A stretch of 64,000 nucleotides of DNA from Adiantum capillus-veneris (lineage: Eukaryota > Streptophyta > Polypodiopsida > Polypodiales > Pteridaceae), in the NCBI GenBank assembly GCA_014529385.2, contig CM043971.1, positions 56,915,709-56,979,708 of the forward strand, in the 5' to 3' direction. Positions within the stretch are counted from its first letter, which is position 1. Every line of letters starts with the position of its first letter. Under the pieces are notes generated by a model. The model did not search any database. It had not been told where the DNA came from and was given only the letters and a program-made list of their open reading frames with translations. Positions 39,401 through 49,410 of the stretch are shown in pieces. A program made the position numbers and the translations under genes.

Positions 39401-39712
39401 AATGAGCCTACATCACCAAACTACAGAAAACTCTTGATTCAATATTGGGCACCTTGCGCGAGAAAAAGTGGGATGACAGATACTCAAGCTTACAGTAATT
39501 GTTGGAAGGGTTATTGGGCTGTCAACTATAAGGACCCACAAGTGTGGGAAACTATAGATGCAATTGTTTGGTCCTGGAGACCCAACAAAGAAGGACCATT
39601 TTCTAGAATAAAGATTTCAGAAAGACATGCTCTAAAAGCCAAAGAAGGCCTCACTCGTGCACATCAGCCACACTTGGATCAAAGTTCAGATATGGTATCA
39701 AATGTGGAGTAG
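36488..39712 (+). CDS. DUF7869-like protein, candidate transposase of the 33.8-kb element
   Basis: About 1,070 codons in three overlapping frames, changing near 36,980 and near 38,190. Both shifts look like 1-2-base indels, because no intron fits. The N-terminal part (36,488-36,990) is unrecognised. The middle has a cysteine cluster (CIDCCAQKCCQF), then a helical region and IHDKMDQKK near 38,070. The C-terminal part has LDNCAGENKNRYLFAYL near 38,493 and VGHTHEDIDAMFSRFS near 38,600. These are the hallmark motifs of the DUF7869-type family, whose spaced acidic residues look like an RNase-H-fold DDE nuclease. Its place next to the right terminal repeat fits a transposase. The catalytic assignment is inference. 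With two frame changes this copy is probably inactive unless another explanation such as recoding applies. Start: ATG three bases after the 5' UTR acceptor. Confidence 0.65.
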
Positions 39713-39988
39713 AATTATGTGGAGCTTCTATTGTGACTATACTAGTCAATTTGTAAACAAAATCTTTTTTGTATCTTCCTTTGTTTTATGTAATTTATAG
39801 TTATTATTCAAATCCATGTGTTGTACATCCTCTTGACTTTTGGTGTTTATCAACACCACAATCCTATGAGATTTTCACTTTATTTACTAGCCACACACCT
39901 CAATTTTTCCCACTTTAAGTGGAAAATTCCCAAATTACATGAATTCGGTCGATTTGGAGATTCCCATAATGTGAGATTTTTACCAAAA
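39713..39988 (+). other. 3' UTR and right subterminal region of the transposon
   Basis: No gene is seen. It holds a near-palindromic cccactttaagtgg and words also found just inside the left end. No minisatellite core occurs here, so the two subterminal regions are asymmetric. Confidence 0.5.
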
Positions 39989-40004
39989 TACCTAATATGG
40001 TCTT
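39989..40004 (-). repeat. Right terminal inverted repeat, 16 bp
   Basis: TACCTAATATGGTCTT is the perfect reverse complement of 6,243-6,258. Confidence 0.85.
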
Positions 40005-40008
40005 AACG
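40005..40008. repeat. Target-site duplication AACG, right copy
   Basis: Matches 6,239-6,242. The bases that follow continue the gypsy RNase H region interrupted at 6,242. Confidence 0.8.
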
Positions 40009-40084
40009 CATCTATGTGGACATGGAAGATCTTGTTCCAATCAAGTGCTTTCAAAATTGAAGCAAAAATCAATCTTCCCTTCAA

Positions 40085-40089
40085 TTGTT
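40085..40089. repeat. Target-site duplication TTGTT, left copy
   Basis: TTGTT precedes the left LTR and recurs at 56,383-56,387 after the right LTR. Confidence 0.9.
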
Positions 40090-40698
40090 TGTTAACCCTC
40101 ACGGCTCACGGACACCCTATCACCTACGAGACGGACGTTGTAACCTACGGCGGACGTTGTATTATTTACTTGTAGAGTCAGGTACCGGGCTTGTCGGTCC
40201 AATAGGAAAAGGGTAAGAGTGATCGTCGATGAGAGGCGCACTCTAACTAGAACATTCAAGGGATTAGTTGGCTAAGCATGGGCGCCCAAGTGTGAATGGG
40301 GCGAGCTCATATAAAAGTCAACTAAACCTAAAATTCACTCATTCTCTCATTTGTGCAATTGAAGAGTTCTCTTGCTCCATCTCCTCCTTCTTCTTCTTCA
40401 TCTCTTTGTGTGTGTGTGTGAGAGAGAGAAAGTGAGAGAGGGAGAGAGAGGGAGTGTGTGGGCGATCGAGCATTACGAAGGCACGACGGCGGTGAAGCGG
40501 TTCAGTGCGGCGTAGTGGCGTCTCCTTCTTCTTTGCGGCGAGGAATCCTCCATGAAGCAAGCGTAGAGCGGTGAGTGACACACCATTGCCTTCTTTGAGC
40601 TTACTAGTTTAGGCTTGTTGTGTGCTTGGAGCCATTTGTGGCTCGCACACGGTGTATCGGCAAGTTCCTTGCATTGATACGTGCGACATACGCGCACA
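40090..40698 (+). repeat. Left LTR, 609 bp
   Basis: Starts TGTTAACCCTCACGG and ends at CGCGCACA, matching 55,776-56,382. It contains a (TG)n/(GA)n microsatellite at 40,407-40,450, and the sequence catataaaagtca near 40,310 is a plausible TATA region of the element promoter. Confidence 0.95.
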
Positions 40699-40702
40699 TT
40701 TT

Positions 40703-40720
40703 TGGCGCCGCTGCCGGGGA
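40703..40720 (+). other. Primer binding site, tRNA-Asp type
   Basis: TGGCGCCGCTGCCGGGGA matches the complement of the plant tRNA-Asp 3' end with one difference. This primer is common in Athila/Tat-side and related Ty3/gypsy elements. Confidence 0.8.
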
Positions 40721-41468
40721 ATGCCATACACCAAGCTCGAGTAGCACTCTGTGCTTCTCCGTGGTGCAATTTCTATTGTAGGAAAGGTAAGGAAAGAGTG
40801 TGTGTGTGTTGACAAGAGGGATTTGGTGTTATACTATGTGTTTTTTTTATTAATGGAGTTTTCAAAGGTTCTGTGTTTATTCTCTGTGCATTAAGGTAGT
40901 TAGTTTTCTTTGTTAATAGAGATTTCAAAGGTTCTGTGTTTATTCTCTGTGTATTAAGGTAGTTAGTTTTCTGTTTACAGTAAGTAAGAAGTAGATTAGT
41001 GAGAGTTAATAGAGTGTGTTAGTGTGTAAGAGTAGGTGTATTAGTTAGAAGTAGGTAGAGAGAGTGTGTGTGTGCTCTCGTGCAGGCAGCGGTGGCCAAA
41101 TCCTTTTTTAAAAAAAAATTAAAAAATTTTAAAGGTAGGACCGGGATCGGGAATATCTCCCAGACCCAAGCCCAGACCCAAGCCCAAGCTCACGCTCAGG
41201 CCTAGGCCTTAGTCGCCTTTAAAAAAAAACGAATTTTAGCTTCACACGTAGCTAAAAATTGATTTTTGAGGACCAACGGAACGTCAGATGCCCGAAAATT
41301 GTGCTGTAAAGCACACAGCGACTCTTTAAGTGATACGCTCGTTTCGAGCTATCACACACTTCAATCAAAAAAATCAAACATTAAAAAAACATCAAAAACA
41401 AGAAAAAATCAAGTAGAAAACGGGGTGCAAAACACCCACAAAACAAAGCAAGTAACCTTTGAGGGTAC
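40721..41468 (+). other. Untranslated leader of the LTR element
   Basis: No gene is seen. It holds a 62-bp direct repeat (two copies, about 40,850-40,972, with ttcaaaggttctgtgtttat), an A/T homopolymer tract near 41,105-41,140 and a short ccaagcccagaccc repeat near 41,160-41,200. Confidence 0.6.
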
Positions 41469-42677
41469 TTGCCGACACTTGTAGGGCACCCAAAGCACAT
41501 GTATCTACGCTCTGGTCGTGTGCTAGAGTCCGAACAACTAGCTAGTGCTTCGATTTACGGGGGTACTCACTATCCTTCCACGCTAGGGTCTACGCCCTCG
41601 ACGGGGACCCAAGGTAGTGCAACCCAAGACCCAAATATAGCGGCTAGCGACTCTTCCTCTGACTTCGATATTATGGAAGAGCATCTTACACAAAGCCCCG
41701 GGGGAACAAATGAAACCGTACCTAGCTGGGCCCAACAACCTGGAACTAGTGTTTTTATCCGTTTGATGGAAACTTTTAGTAGAGCTACGCACTCTGAACC
41801 TACGGCTAGTGAAGTAAACGAAGGGGGTGGGGAAGTAGAATCACCATTCACATCTCCTGTAGACCCCACACTCCCTCAGAGTGTCCACGTGGACATTCTA
41901 CCTACCTCATTTAATGAGCTACCACCTTCCAAAGTCACCTCTAAGGTAGCGGTGACTAAAAGTCAAAACACGGGAAGCAACATTGCATCCACCTCACGGC
42001 ACCCCTCTAGTACACCAAGTTTGGACGGGGTATTTCTCAATGAAAATTGGGAATATGACCTACACACGGAGACTTTGAACGACCTATACATGGGCTACAC
42101 ATACCATGTGGGTTGGTTAGAAGTTGTACACTCCACATCTAGTGTCACTAGTCTAGAGGAACAACAACACATGATCTGCAATGTCATCCATAGGATTATC
42201 TAGTCCGAGAGACAAAATCAAGGAATAAACATACCTTCGACGGGTCCTATGCGATTTTTAGACACGGGCAAAGGGAAACAACCCACTCTATCACAAATGG
42301 AGACTCCCCCAGTGAGTCCCATCGATCCCCCATATGTTGTTTCGCCAGGGGTCTCAATGCAATCTGATCCCACAAGTGATAGCTTTACTTTTCCAAGTCT
42401 AGCTCATCTTTCCGTTGATGACACCACGACTACCATGCCTACCCCAATGATGGGCATGCCAAGAAACACACCATGGACCTCGTTTGTTAGTAAAGCACCG
42501 CTACATGGTAGCTCAATGCCTGCAATAGTACCTACAAGTGCGTACCAATCGTATGCACCTATGGGTCCACGTACTCATGTAGTCCCTACCCCTCCCATTG
42601 TTTCAACTACCTATGCTCCAAAACCACAACACCCAAGTTCTTATTTCCATGTCACATCTGACGTCTGCTATGCCTAG
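41469..42677 (+). pseudogene. gag N-terminal region, fossil part of the LTR element
   Basis: Ser/Thr/Pro-rich plus-strand coding-like sequence starting around MYLRSGRVLESEQL, an opening motif seen in plant gypsy gag proteins. It leads into the long gag-protease frame that starts at 42,598. No domain is recognised beyond that. It is not in one continuous frame with the rest. Confidence 0.5.
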
Positions 42678-45600
42678 GGCCACTCATATGAGCTATGGAC
42701 CACCACATGGCACAACATTGTGCCCAACGTGGAACCCAAGGGCTTCCTATGCGCCAAGCCCAATGCCAATACCTACTCCACATGTAGTCTCTGGAGAGCC
42801 TTCACCCACGGTTGCTGCTCACTTAGGTGACTTGGCATCATTTGCTCAAGCTATTGGTCGATCTATTGCTGAGAATATGCGTAACATGCCTGATAGAGAG
42901 CCTAGAAGTAAGGCAGTACAAATAGCCAAGCTCACACAAAAATTTAGTGGAGACGGGGATGTGAGAAAGCATATCAAAGTGTTTGAACAAATATGCGATT
43001 CTCTAGGAGAACACAATGACCTACATAAGAGCAATGCTTTAAGCCTAACCTTAAGTGGAAAGGCTGGGGATTGGTATAGAACCCTAAGGGTGGAAGAAAA
43101 AACGATTTACCCTACTCTTAGGAGACTGTTCTTAAAAGAATATATACGAGAGGGAGTGCTTTGGGGTGTAGCCTCTCAGCTCCAGAAAACCCAACGAGAG
43201 GAAGGAGAGTCGGTGAGAGACTTTATAAGTCACTTGAAGCATTTGAATTCTCGTTGTAATCCAAATGAGCGCTTCAACAATAACCAATTTCTTGATAGAT
43301 TCATTAGGGGATTACGACATGAGGATATCTACAATGGCCTAGTCATTAGAGGTATCACCACTTGGGAAGCAGTCACCACCAATGCGATCCAATTGGAGGA
43401 TAAATTAATGATTCAAGGAGAAAGAGTTTCTGTTGAGTCTAAATCTATTAGCTCACAAGCATCGGGGCATCAGCCAATGACCCTAAAGTCTATTGCTAAG
43501 GAGCCAAAGATATCTAAGATGACTTTAGCAGATCTCACCAAGGCTATTCAAGAGAGTCTTAGAGACTATTGTGCTCCGCAAAACAATCATATGTATCCAA
43601 GAAGGGAGCAGCAATGGTGCTCAGTATGCTATGGACCGCATAGTACCAGTGAATGCCCTACTTTTAGAGTAAAATTCAATGGGAACTGCAATTCATGTGG
43701 GAGGTATGGTCATCAAGCTAAGGATTGCATAGTATTTAAGCGTGCGATGGCCAATAGACCAACCTTAGCATGGACAGACACACCTCAAGTGCCTGCCTTG
43801 ATGCCGGCCCCACCTTTTGAACAAATAGCACAACACATGGTCCCTAGGGCCCAAAATGTTGTTCAAACAACACCCTTACCACCCCCAGTGCTAGGACCGC
43901 AACCACCACATCCGAGAATCACTTCTGTGAATCAAGTGGGTTGTGAGTCATCTATTTCTTGTTTGGAAGGCTATGAGGAAGATATAGATCCTAATATCAC
44001 CTATGGGATGGATGTGCTTGAAGAAAGTCCACAATACTACATGGAGGACTATTGGGGACAAGTCAAACCTGTATATCAAGTAGCTGCTCTTGCGGCAAGA
44101 GGCCAAAATATCAATTACACCGCTAAGAGACCACCTCTTCAATGCTATGAGTGTGGAGGTCCACATCGTGTAGCCGAGTGTCCTATTAGGCTACAAAAGA
44201 ACGCCACACTAATGCAAACCAATCAAGCGAGCACATCTACAATGCCGATACTCATGTGTAATCGATGTGGCATAGATCATTTGATTGCCCAATGTCCAAA
44301 TAATCCAAATGCACCGAAGATCACGCCATTAAACTTGATTGAAGTTACCGAGGATCCATCACCAAGTACACCCGTGGTACAAGTAACCGTATTCACACGA
44401 TCGATGCTCCAAAAACAAAATTATATTCTTGAGGAAAGAGACACGGCATCAATTGCGCAATCTCAGAAAAAGAAGAAAACACGAAGAAAGAGATCGCACA
44501 AAGCAACGAAGTCAGACCCCAGTTCAAAGACCAACATAGGGACTGGTGATGACCCCGTATATATGAACGACGCTGAAGAAGATTCTGATTCAGGTGAAAC
44601 CATGGAGACCAAAACGACCACTAACATAGAAACCAACAAGGAAGATCTTCATGAGCCACAATGGCCAGGATCCAAAAAGAAGATAGAAACTTACCCAAAC
44701 CCTACAGAGGAGATTGAGCGAGTCAAGCAATTAAGGAATTTGGTAGAAGATACCCAAAGGGATCTAGAACCAGCACCTAGGAAGATCCAGATTACAGACA
44801 CCGTGTTCCCTATGCGACAACAACCTCACCAAGTCCATAGACCCTTGGACATACCTAGTGTCATCCAAGAAGAAAGTGACTTAAAGTCATGGGAAAGTGG
44901 GCGTACTCACTTCTTGATGGAAAGAATGTTTACAGAGGGACTACCTGATCCTATCGAAGAAATGGAGATCCCATCTTCCCCACGTCAAGGGACTCAAGGC
45001 CAAAAGGTGCCGTTAAACATTGCCAAACTAATGGATTTCATGTCTTCAAAAGTTAGAACCACCATTATGTCCAAACTATATAAAGACCCCGAGCTAGTCT
45101 CAGCTCTTCGAGCCTTCCTCAATGGAGAACTGAAGTTTGGGCTACCACAATTTGCACAGATGGATGGAGCTGGGGAGATGCCAATAGAGGAGGAATACAT
45201 AGATCCACAACCAAACCTAGATGAGAACCTTGTTATAGAAATACCTGTTAACAAGTTGGGACAATACTTTGAGGGTGATGAATCTAATGCGACTATACCA
45301 ATCACTACTAAGGGATTAACTGTGAAGGGAATCCTTGATGGTGGCGCTGGGGTTAGCATTGTGACTAAAAATTTCTGGGAAACTATGGGAAGACCTCACC
45401 TTGCGACCACAACCATAGTAGTGAAGATGGCCAATGGGTCTATTGTTAAACCTATTGGGATGCTAGAAGATCTCAAGATCAAGGTCTTTGGACATAAAAT
45501 AAGGATTATCTTTATTGTTATGGATTTCTCCAAACACACTATGGCATCGGAGATGATCTTAGGACGTCCTTTCATGAGGGAAGCAAAAATGGTGCATGAC

Positions 45601-46002
45601 TGGTCTAAAAACCATGTCTACTTGCAGTTCCAAGATTCTGTCATTCGAGTGGATCTTGTGACGGGTCGAGCACATCCTCTAGGAAACAGGTTTATAATTG
45701 ATCATAGATCTGACACCACAGTTCACTCGGCCCCATTGCAGTATTGTTACACGTGTAAAGCGGACACTGATGTTGGGGAAGATTCTCCTTATATGGATGT
45801 ACTACCGGGGATGACTGAGTCGGACAATGTGGATTGGGTCCACCTAGCAGTAACCATAGACACTTGGGGAAATAGGGGGACGACCTGGGTAACACCTGAG
45901 GGGGATGAAATGCCCGTACCCTTAAATATGCTACAAGCAATGCATATAGCTTCTGACAAGACTCATCCTCATATGCCGAAGAAAACATACAAGTGGCATT
46001 AG
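42598..46002 (+). CDS. gag-protease polyprotein of the LTR element
   Basis: A 1,134-codon frame. The order is a Pro-rich N-terminus; a retrotransposon gag core about residues 120-280 (EEGESVRDFISHLKHLNSR, then LDRFIRGLRHEDIY); four zinc-knuckle-like motifs (CSVCYGPHSTSEC, CNSCGRYGHQAKDC, CYECGGPHRVAEC, CNRCGIDHLIAQC); a basic, acidic linker; and a retropepsin-like domain with ILDGGAGVSIVT and MILGRPFM. In the living family it forms the particle shell, packages RNA and cuts the polyprotein. The 7.5-kb transposon begins exactly at its 3' end. Treated as part of a virus-like fossil. Confidence 0.85.
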   Translation: MFQLPMLQNHNTQVLISMSHLTSAMPRATHMSYGPPHGTTLCPTWNPRASYAPSPMPIPTPHVVSGEPSPTVAAHLGDLASFAQAIGRSIAENMRNMPDREPRSKAVQIAKLTQKFSGDGDVRKHIKVFEQICDSLGEHNDLHKSNALSLTLSGKAGDWYRTLRVEEKTIYPTLRRLFLKEYIREGVLWGVASQLQKTQREEGESVRDFISHLKHLNSRCNPNERFNNNQFLDRFIRGLRHEDIYNGLVIRGITTWEAVTTNAIQLEDKLMIQGERVSVESKSISSQASGHQPMTLKSIAKEPKISKMTLADLTKAIQESLRDYCAPQNNHMYPRREQQWCSVCYGPHSTSECPTFRVKFNGNCNSCGRYGHQAKDCIVFKRAMANRPTLAWTDTPQVPALMPAPPFEQIAQHMVPRAQNVVQTTPLPPPVLGPQPPHPRITSVNQVGCESSISCLEGYEEDIDPNITYGMDVLEESPQYYMEDYWGQVKPVYQVAALAARGQNINYTAKRPPLQCYECGGPHRVAECPIRLQKNATLMQTNQASTSTMPILMCNRCGIDHLIAQCPNNPNAPKITPLNLIEVTEDPSPSTPVVQVTVFTRSMLQKQNYILEERDTASIAQSQKKKKTRRKRSHKATKSDPSSKTNIGTGDDPVYMNDAEEDSDSGETMETKTTTNIETNKEDLHEPQWPGSKKKIETYPNPTEEIERVKQLRNLVEDTQRDLEPAPRKIQITDTVFPMRQQPHQVHRPLDIPSVIQEESDLKSWESGRTHFLMERMFTEGLPDPIEEMEIPSSPRQGTQGQKVPLNIAKLMDFMSSKVRTTIMSKLYKDPELVSALRAFLNGELKFGLPQFAQMDGAGEMPIEEEYIDPQPNLDENLVIEIPVNKLGQYFEGDESNATIPITTKGLTVKGILDGGAGVSIVTKNFWETMGRPHLATTTIVVKMANGSIVKPIGMLEDLKIKVFGHKIRIIFIVMDFSKHTMASEMILGRPFMREAKMVHDWSKNHVYLQFQDSVIRVDLVTGRAHPLGNRFIIDHRSDTTVHSAPLQYCYTCKADTDVGEDSPYMDVLPGMTESDNVDWVHLAVTIDTWGNRGTTWVTPEGDEMPVPLNMLQAMHIASDKTHPHMPKKTYKWH

Positions 46003-46027
46003 GGGAATTTTGAGGTCATTTTTGTGC
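46002..46027 (+). repeat. Left TIR of the 7.5-kb element
   Basis: 26 bp beginning GGGGAATTTTGAGGTCA, one mismatch to the complement of 53,461-53,486. Confidence 0.85.
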
Positions 46028-46376
46028 CTTTTAGCGTGTAGAGAGAGAGTGGTCTCAACCAATGGTTGAAGAGCTTCCGTTACGGAACCTCTATTTTTGA
46101 AAACTCACAAAAAAAGAAAATAGTCTATCTTTACTGCAACTTTGAGCTGGTAAATAGCAATGTAAACAAGTAAAAGTGAAAAGGCATTTAATAGCTGTCG
46201 CTTTTAGAAAGACGTACTTCTCATATTATATTGTTTTCATTTTGCACGTTGCCATCATAAAACAACGTTTGGATTATATCTCATGATCTTTTCCAGTTTT
46301 GAACCGTTTTTTGCACATTCTGCTTATTCTTCTCTTGAACTCAGACTAGACTTCTCTGCTCATTTCTTTTTTCACC

Positions 46377-47063
46377 ATGGAATCTTCATCACGATCAAAA
46401 CGACCAAGAACTTCCATTGAAGCCATTATCACTTACAACACGACTAATCAAAATGGACAGAGTAGAATTTCTATATTCATGCCCATTGTAGTTTCTATAG
46501 ACTTATTCTCTAATGCTGAAGTCAGAAAATCTAGAACAATGTTTTCAGTGAAGACTTTAGACTCAGCAAATGTACTTGAATTTGTGGATGAGGGTTGGAA
46601 CACCAAAACAGTGAATGGAATCACTTGTTATGTGCAAGCTGGCTCAATTGCTTGCAAATACATGATAGGGACACAAAACTTCATTATGTCATTTTATTAC
46701 TGAAGATGGCACTATGTTGGTGGTCAGCTAACTCCACTTGATCAAGACATGGAGGACTTCATTGACAGCCCAATAGAAGACATTGATATATGGGTAAACA
46801 ATGAGCATCTGTCAATTGTAAAGATAAGAGGCATGTGTAGCTTACAACAATTGAGATTGGACCTGCAAAATGATGAAATTGAACTGCCCACAACATTCTG
46901 CTTTCAAGTAAATGGTAGAAAGGTAACTATTATGCCTAAAAGTCTCTTGTTCTCTTATTGGTTCTTTATTTAACTTTGACTGTTTTTGTAGGTATCAAAA
47001 AGGAATGAAAACAGGCTACAGTGCAAGGACATCTTGGATGGCATTGTACATTTGGTGCCTTAA
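46377..47063 (+). pseudogene. Two-exon gene with ubiquitin-like (beta-grasp-like) C-terminus
   Basis: ATG in a CACCATGG context starts MESSSRSKRPRTS. The frame has one in-frame stop at 46,700-46,702, then continues (RWHYVGGQLTPLDQD) to a GTAACT donor at 46,923; a 69-bp intron (46,923-46,991) leads to a short last exon ending at 47,063. The C-terminal 70 residues (CSLQQLRLDLQNDEI, LPTTFCFQVNGRK, then VSKRNENRLQCKDIL across the intron) look like a small ubiquitin-like fold of the type with a conserved NGxxVS turn. No firm family. The acidic middle (DQDMEDFIDSPIEDID) is unremarkable. The in-frame stop suggests an inactive copy. Confidence 0.45.
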
Positions 47064-47371
47064 ACATCCTTCAAGGCAATTTTGTAACACATGCCCTGCG
47101 AGGATCTTATTTTGTATCACATGACCTACAAGGATCTTATTTTGTATCACATGATTTAAAAGGATCTTTATTTTGTTATTGAAATGCAACTTTTTCAAAC
47201 ATCCAATGATTTGATTTTGTAACAGAGTCTTAAAACAAGTATTCAATTTCAAATATTTGCACTTACATACAAGGGTCCATACAAGGGCCAATTGGTTACA
47301 AGTGGGCTATAGAATAGACAATTGGATACAATAGAGAACTGAGAAGCTTGATACAAGTGGGCTACAATAAG
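47064..47371. other. Shared 3' region of two convergent genes
   Basis: No gene is seen. A 25-30-bp word aaggatcttattttgtatca recurs two or three times (47,098-47,170) and may act in 3' end formation of either gene. Confidence 0.4.
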
Positions 47372-49410
47372 CTAGAATAGTTTTTTGGCAGGAGTTTTCC
47401 TGTCCCTAGGGGACTTCCTTAATGGGGTTGGTGCTTTTGCAGGAGATTTTCTTTTTGAAGTGGGATTGACTGGAGGGCTTGAAGGCTGCTTCCTCTTTCT
47501 CTTATCATCCATCTCTTCACTTGCCTTTTCCTGCTCACCACTCTCTTCTTCATCTTCCAGCTTTACTTTCCCCTTCTCTTCAACATCATCATCTTCAAAT
47601 ACCTCTTGCAGTTCTCCATTTGCTTCAATCATATACTTGATAATCCTTGCTCTTGTCAACCATAGCACTCTCTGTTGATCTATACAAGGCAATAGAAAGC
47701 AAGTTTTAGGAACAATAAAATGAGAAAAAATACAGCTGGCAAATATGAAATATGCTATACTTCTATATCCTGATTGTCATTGCAGTATATGAAGTCCAAG
47801 AGGAGCTTGGCATTTGTCAATACCCTCCATCCACATGAATGGCTTTCAGGCTGGATTGGAACCTACAATTCATTACATGTATTTTTGGGAAAAAATCTTT
47901 GAGGATAATCCATTGAAGTGAACAAAGCATAAAGAATTCCAACCTTCACCACTACAAAATGGATGTCATTCAGCATCTATAAATCTTATAGTAGCACTAT
48001 CCAAAATTCTTTATAAATGAGGTTCTGCTTTACTAAAAGTATGTGCTTATGGTTTACAAAATGTGTCTGCTGCTATACTTACAATTTTGCTTGACCATGT
48101 ACTCCAGCAAGAGAATTGACAAAGTAGCATTTTCTTTTCACAATATCAATTGCAATTAAACTCCAATGTGAGCTATAAAAACAAGCCTCAGTTAGCCTTC
48201 TAACGTGAATTAGAAAATTCTCTTCACAAGGTGTAGGTAGAAAACTTACCTCTCATGATAAGGAATCAAGAAAAATTCACAGATTTCCAAGTCCACATGA
48301 GTCAACCACTTTGTGAGCTCTCTAATGTTTGTCTCTGTCCTGAGAAATTGGGAGATAGCAGGGTCTAAAATCTCCACCTTTTGTTGAAGGTCTGGCTCAT
48401 ATGAATGCATCATTAACCTGGTAAAGAGTTCTTGTTATATAAAGAGTTCTTGCTATAAACAAAAATACAGAGGAAAACAAAAACAACCTAAGGCATATGA
48501 TAAGGAGTGGAGAATTCATCTCCTTGGTCCAGTCCTTGAGAATTTCCAAGGTCTCAGAGTCAAGTGAATTGTAATCCTCCCTAGGATCCTCCCCACTGAA
48601 TAGAGTGACAACAAAACCAGTAGGATTGACACACCTCAAGAGGGGCACTGGCTGAGGTTCCAATAGGTCAAGCTCCTTTCTCTCTGCAATTTCCTTGTCT
48701 TACTTGGCTCTCTTTTTCCTTTCCTTTTCCTCTTCTTCAGTAATATCAAAAACTCCTACTTCAGGCTCCTTGGGCTTCCTCCATGGAGTAATGTTGAGAA
48801 TATTGAATGCCTTTATATCATGCATAGGGACAGGCTCCAAAATTTTTGAAAACCTGTATGTCAGCCTCCTAAGAGTGATCATGTCTTTGTCCATCAGAGT
48901 AACCCTATGTGCATGAGCTGCACAAATATAGGCATCTTGGAAAATCTCAATCATAAAGTCCTCAGAAGCCTCCTGGATACATGCCAATGCAGTACTAGTC
49001 CACCTCATGGAAATCTTATACTCCTCTACAACTTGTCTGCACAGTCTCTAGAAGGGCAGTTTGGGAATTGCAAGATTGATGGCCTTTATGGCCTTCCTTA
49101 TCTCTCTTAGACATTTGACCCCCTGCTTGAACTTTCTCTTTGTAAGGAGAGGCTTAAGCTGCACAAGCTTGGAAGCTTTCCTCTGATGTGTATCTTTCCT
49201 TTTGCTTGTTTTAGGGTCGGGTAGAGAAGAATCCTTCCTCTGAGATTTGGTCTTCTTTGTGCCAGCAGAGGTTGGTTTGCCAGGATCTTTAGAAGTGGAT
49301 GGTTGGTTTGGTAAAGTACTAGCTGAAGCTTTGCTAGGCTTAGGAATCTCTTCTTCATCTTTGGATAGAGGCTCATCAACTTTCCTTGCAGTCTTCTTGG
49401 TCCTTGCCAT
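47372..49410 (-). pseudogene. Histone H3-like domain joined to a Ulp1/C48-like protease, multi-exon
   Basis: From ATG at 49,410 the protein starts MARTKKTARK, nine of ten identical to histone H3. A Lys/Ser/Pro-rich tail of about 75 residues leads into an H3 fold: CLREIRKAIKAIN, IPKLPF, RWTSTALACIQEASEDF and CAAHAHRVTLMDKDM align with H3 alpha-N, alpha-2 and alpha-3. RW in place of RF and RVTLM are CENH3-like, but loop 1 is not lengthened. A linker follows, then exons at about 48,417-48,250, 48,172-48,083 and 47,862-47,765. These show a C48 protease pattern: SHWSLIAIDIVKRKCYFVNSL-type strand (His kept, Asp replaced by Asn) and ESHSCGWRVL (catalytic Cys). The last exon (about 47,681-47,372) is acidic, then Lys/Pro-rich. 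Two in-frame stops (near 49,045 and 48,698) and a phase mismatch at one junction mark decay. Known Ulp1 enzymes remove SUMO; the fusion's role is unknown. Confidence 0.65.

Larger units (their letters stand above)
6243..40004. mobile_element. 33.8-kb TIR-bounded DNA transposon with chromatin-gene cargo
   Basis: The ends are a perfect 16-bp inverted repeat, AAGACCATATTAGGTA at the left and its complement at the right, flanked on both sides by AACG. The DNA just outside the two ends belongs to one RNase H region of a minus-strand gypsy element, so this is a single insertion. Inside are a DUF7869-like candidate transposase gene (plus strand, right end), a minus-strand block of ParB/methylase-like, SET and FCP1-like exons, and about 22 kb of a minisatellite family that I do not find outside these ends. 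I see no capsid, packaging or polymerase genes. A 4-bp target duplication occurs in several superfamilies (Sola, Ginger, Academ), so the superfamily is left open. Confidence 0.85.
40005..40089 (-). mobile_element. 85-bp island of the older Ty3/gypsy pol, fossil
   Basis: Minus-strand RT/RNase H connection sequence (LKALDWNKIFHVHID) trapped between the 33.8-kb transposon and the 16.3-kb LTR element. It is the key link showing that both large elements entered the same retroelement copy. Confidence 0.8.

Noticed and set aside
6243-40004. Polinton or other large virus-like DNA element
   Set aside because: The target duplication is 4 bp rather than 6, TIRs are only 16 bp, and no capsid, packaging ATPase, protease or protein-primed polymerase genes are seen.
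6243-40004. Helitron
   Set aside because: Helitrons make no target duplication and lack TIRs; here both are present and no Rep/helicase gene is seen.
41570-41869. Minus-strand open frames across the gag leader
   Set aside because: Antisense shadows of the plus-strand gag N-terminal region with no recognisable features.
49390-49410. MARTKKTARK as a chance lysine-rich N-terminus
   Set aside because: The chance explanation was dropped because the same frame continues into segments aligning with H3 alpha-N, alpha-2 and alpha-3 in the right order.
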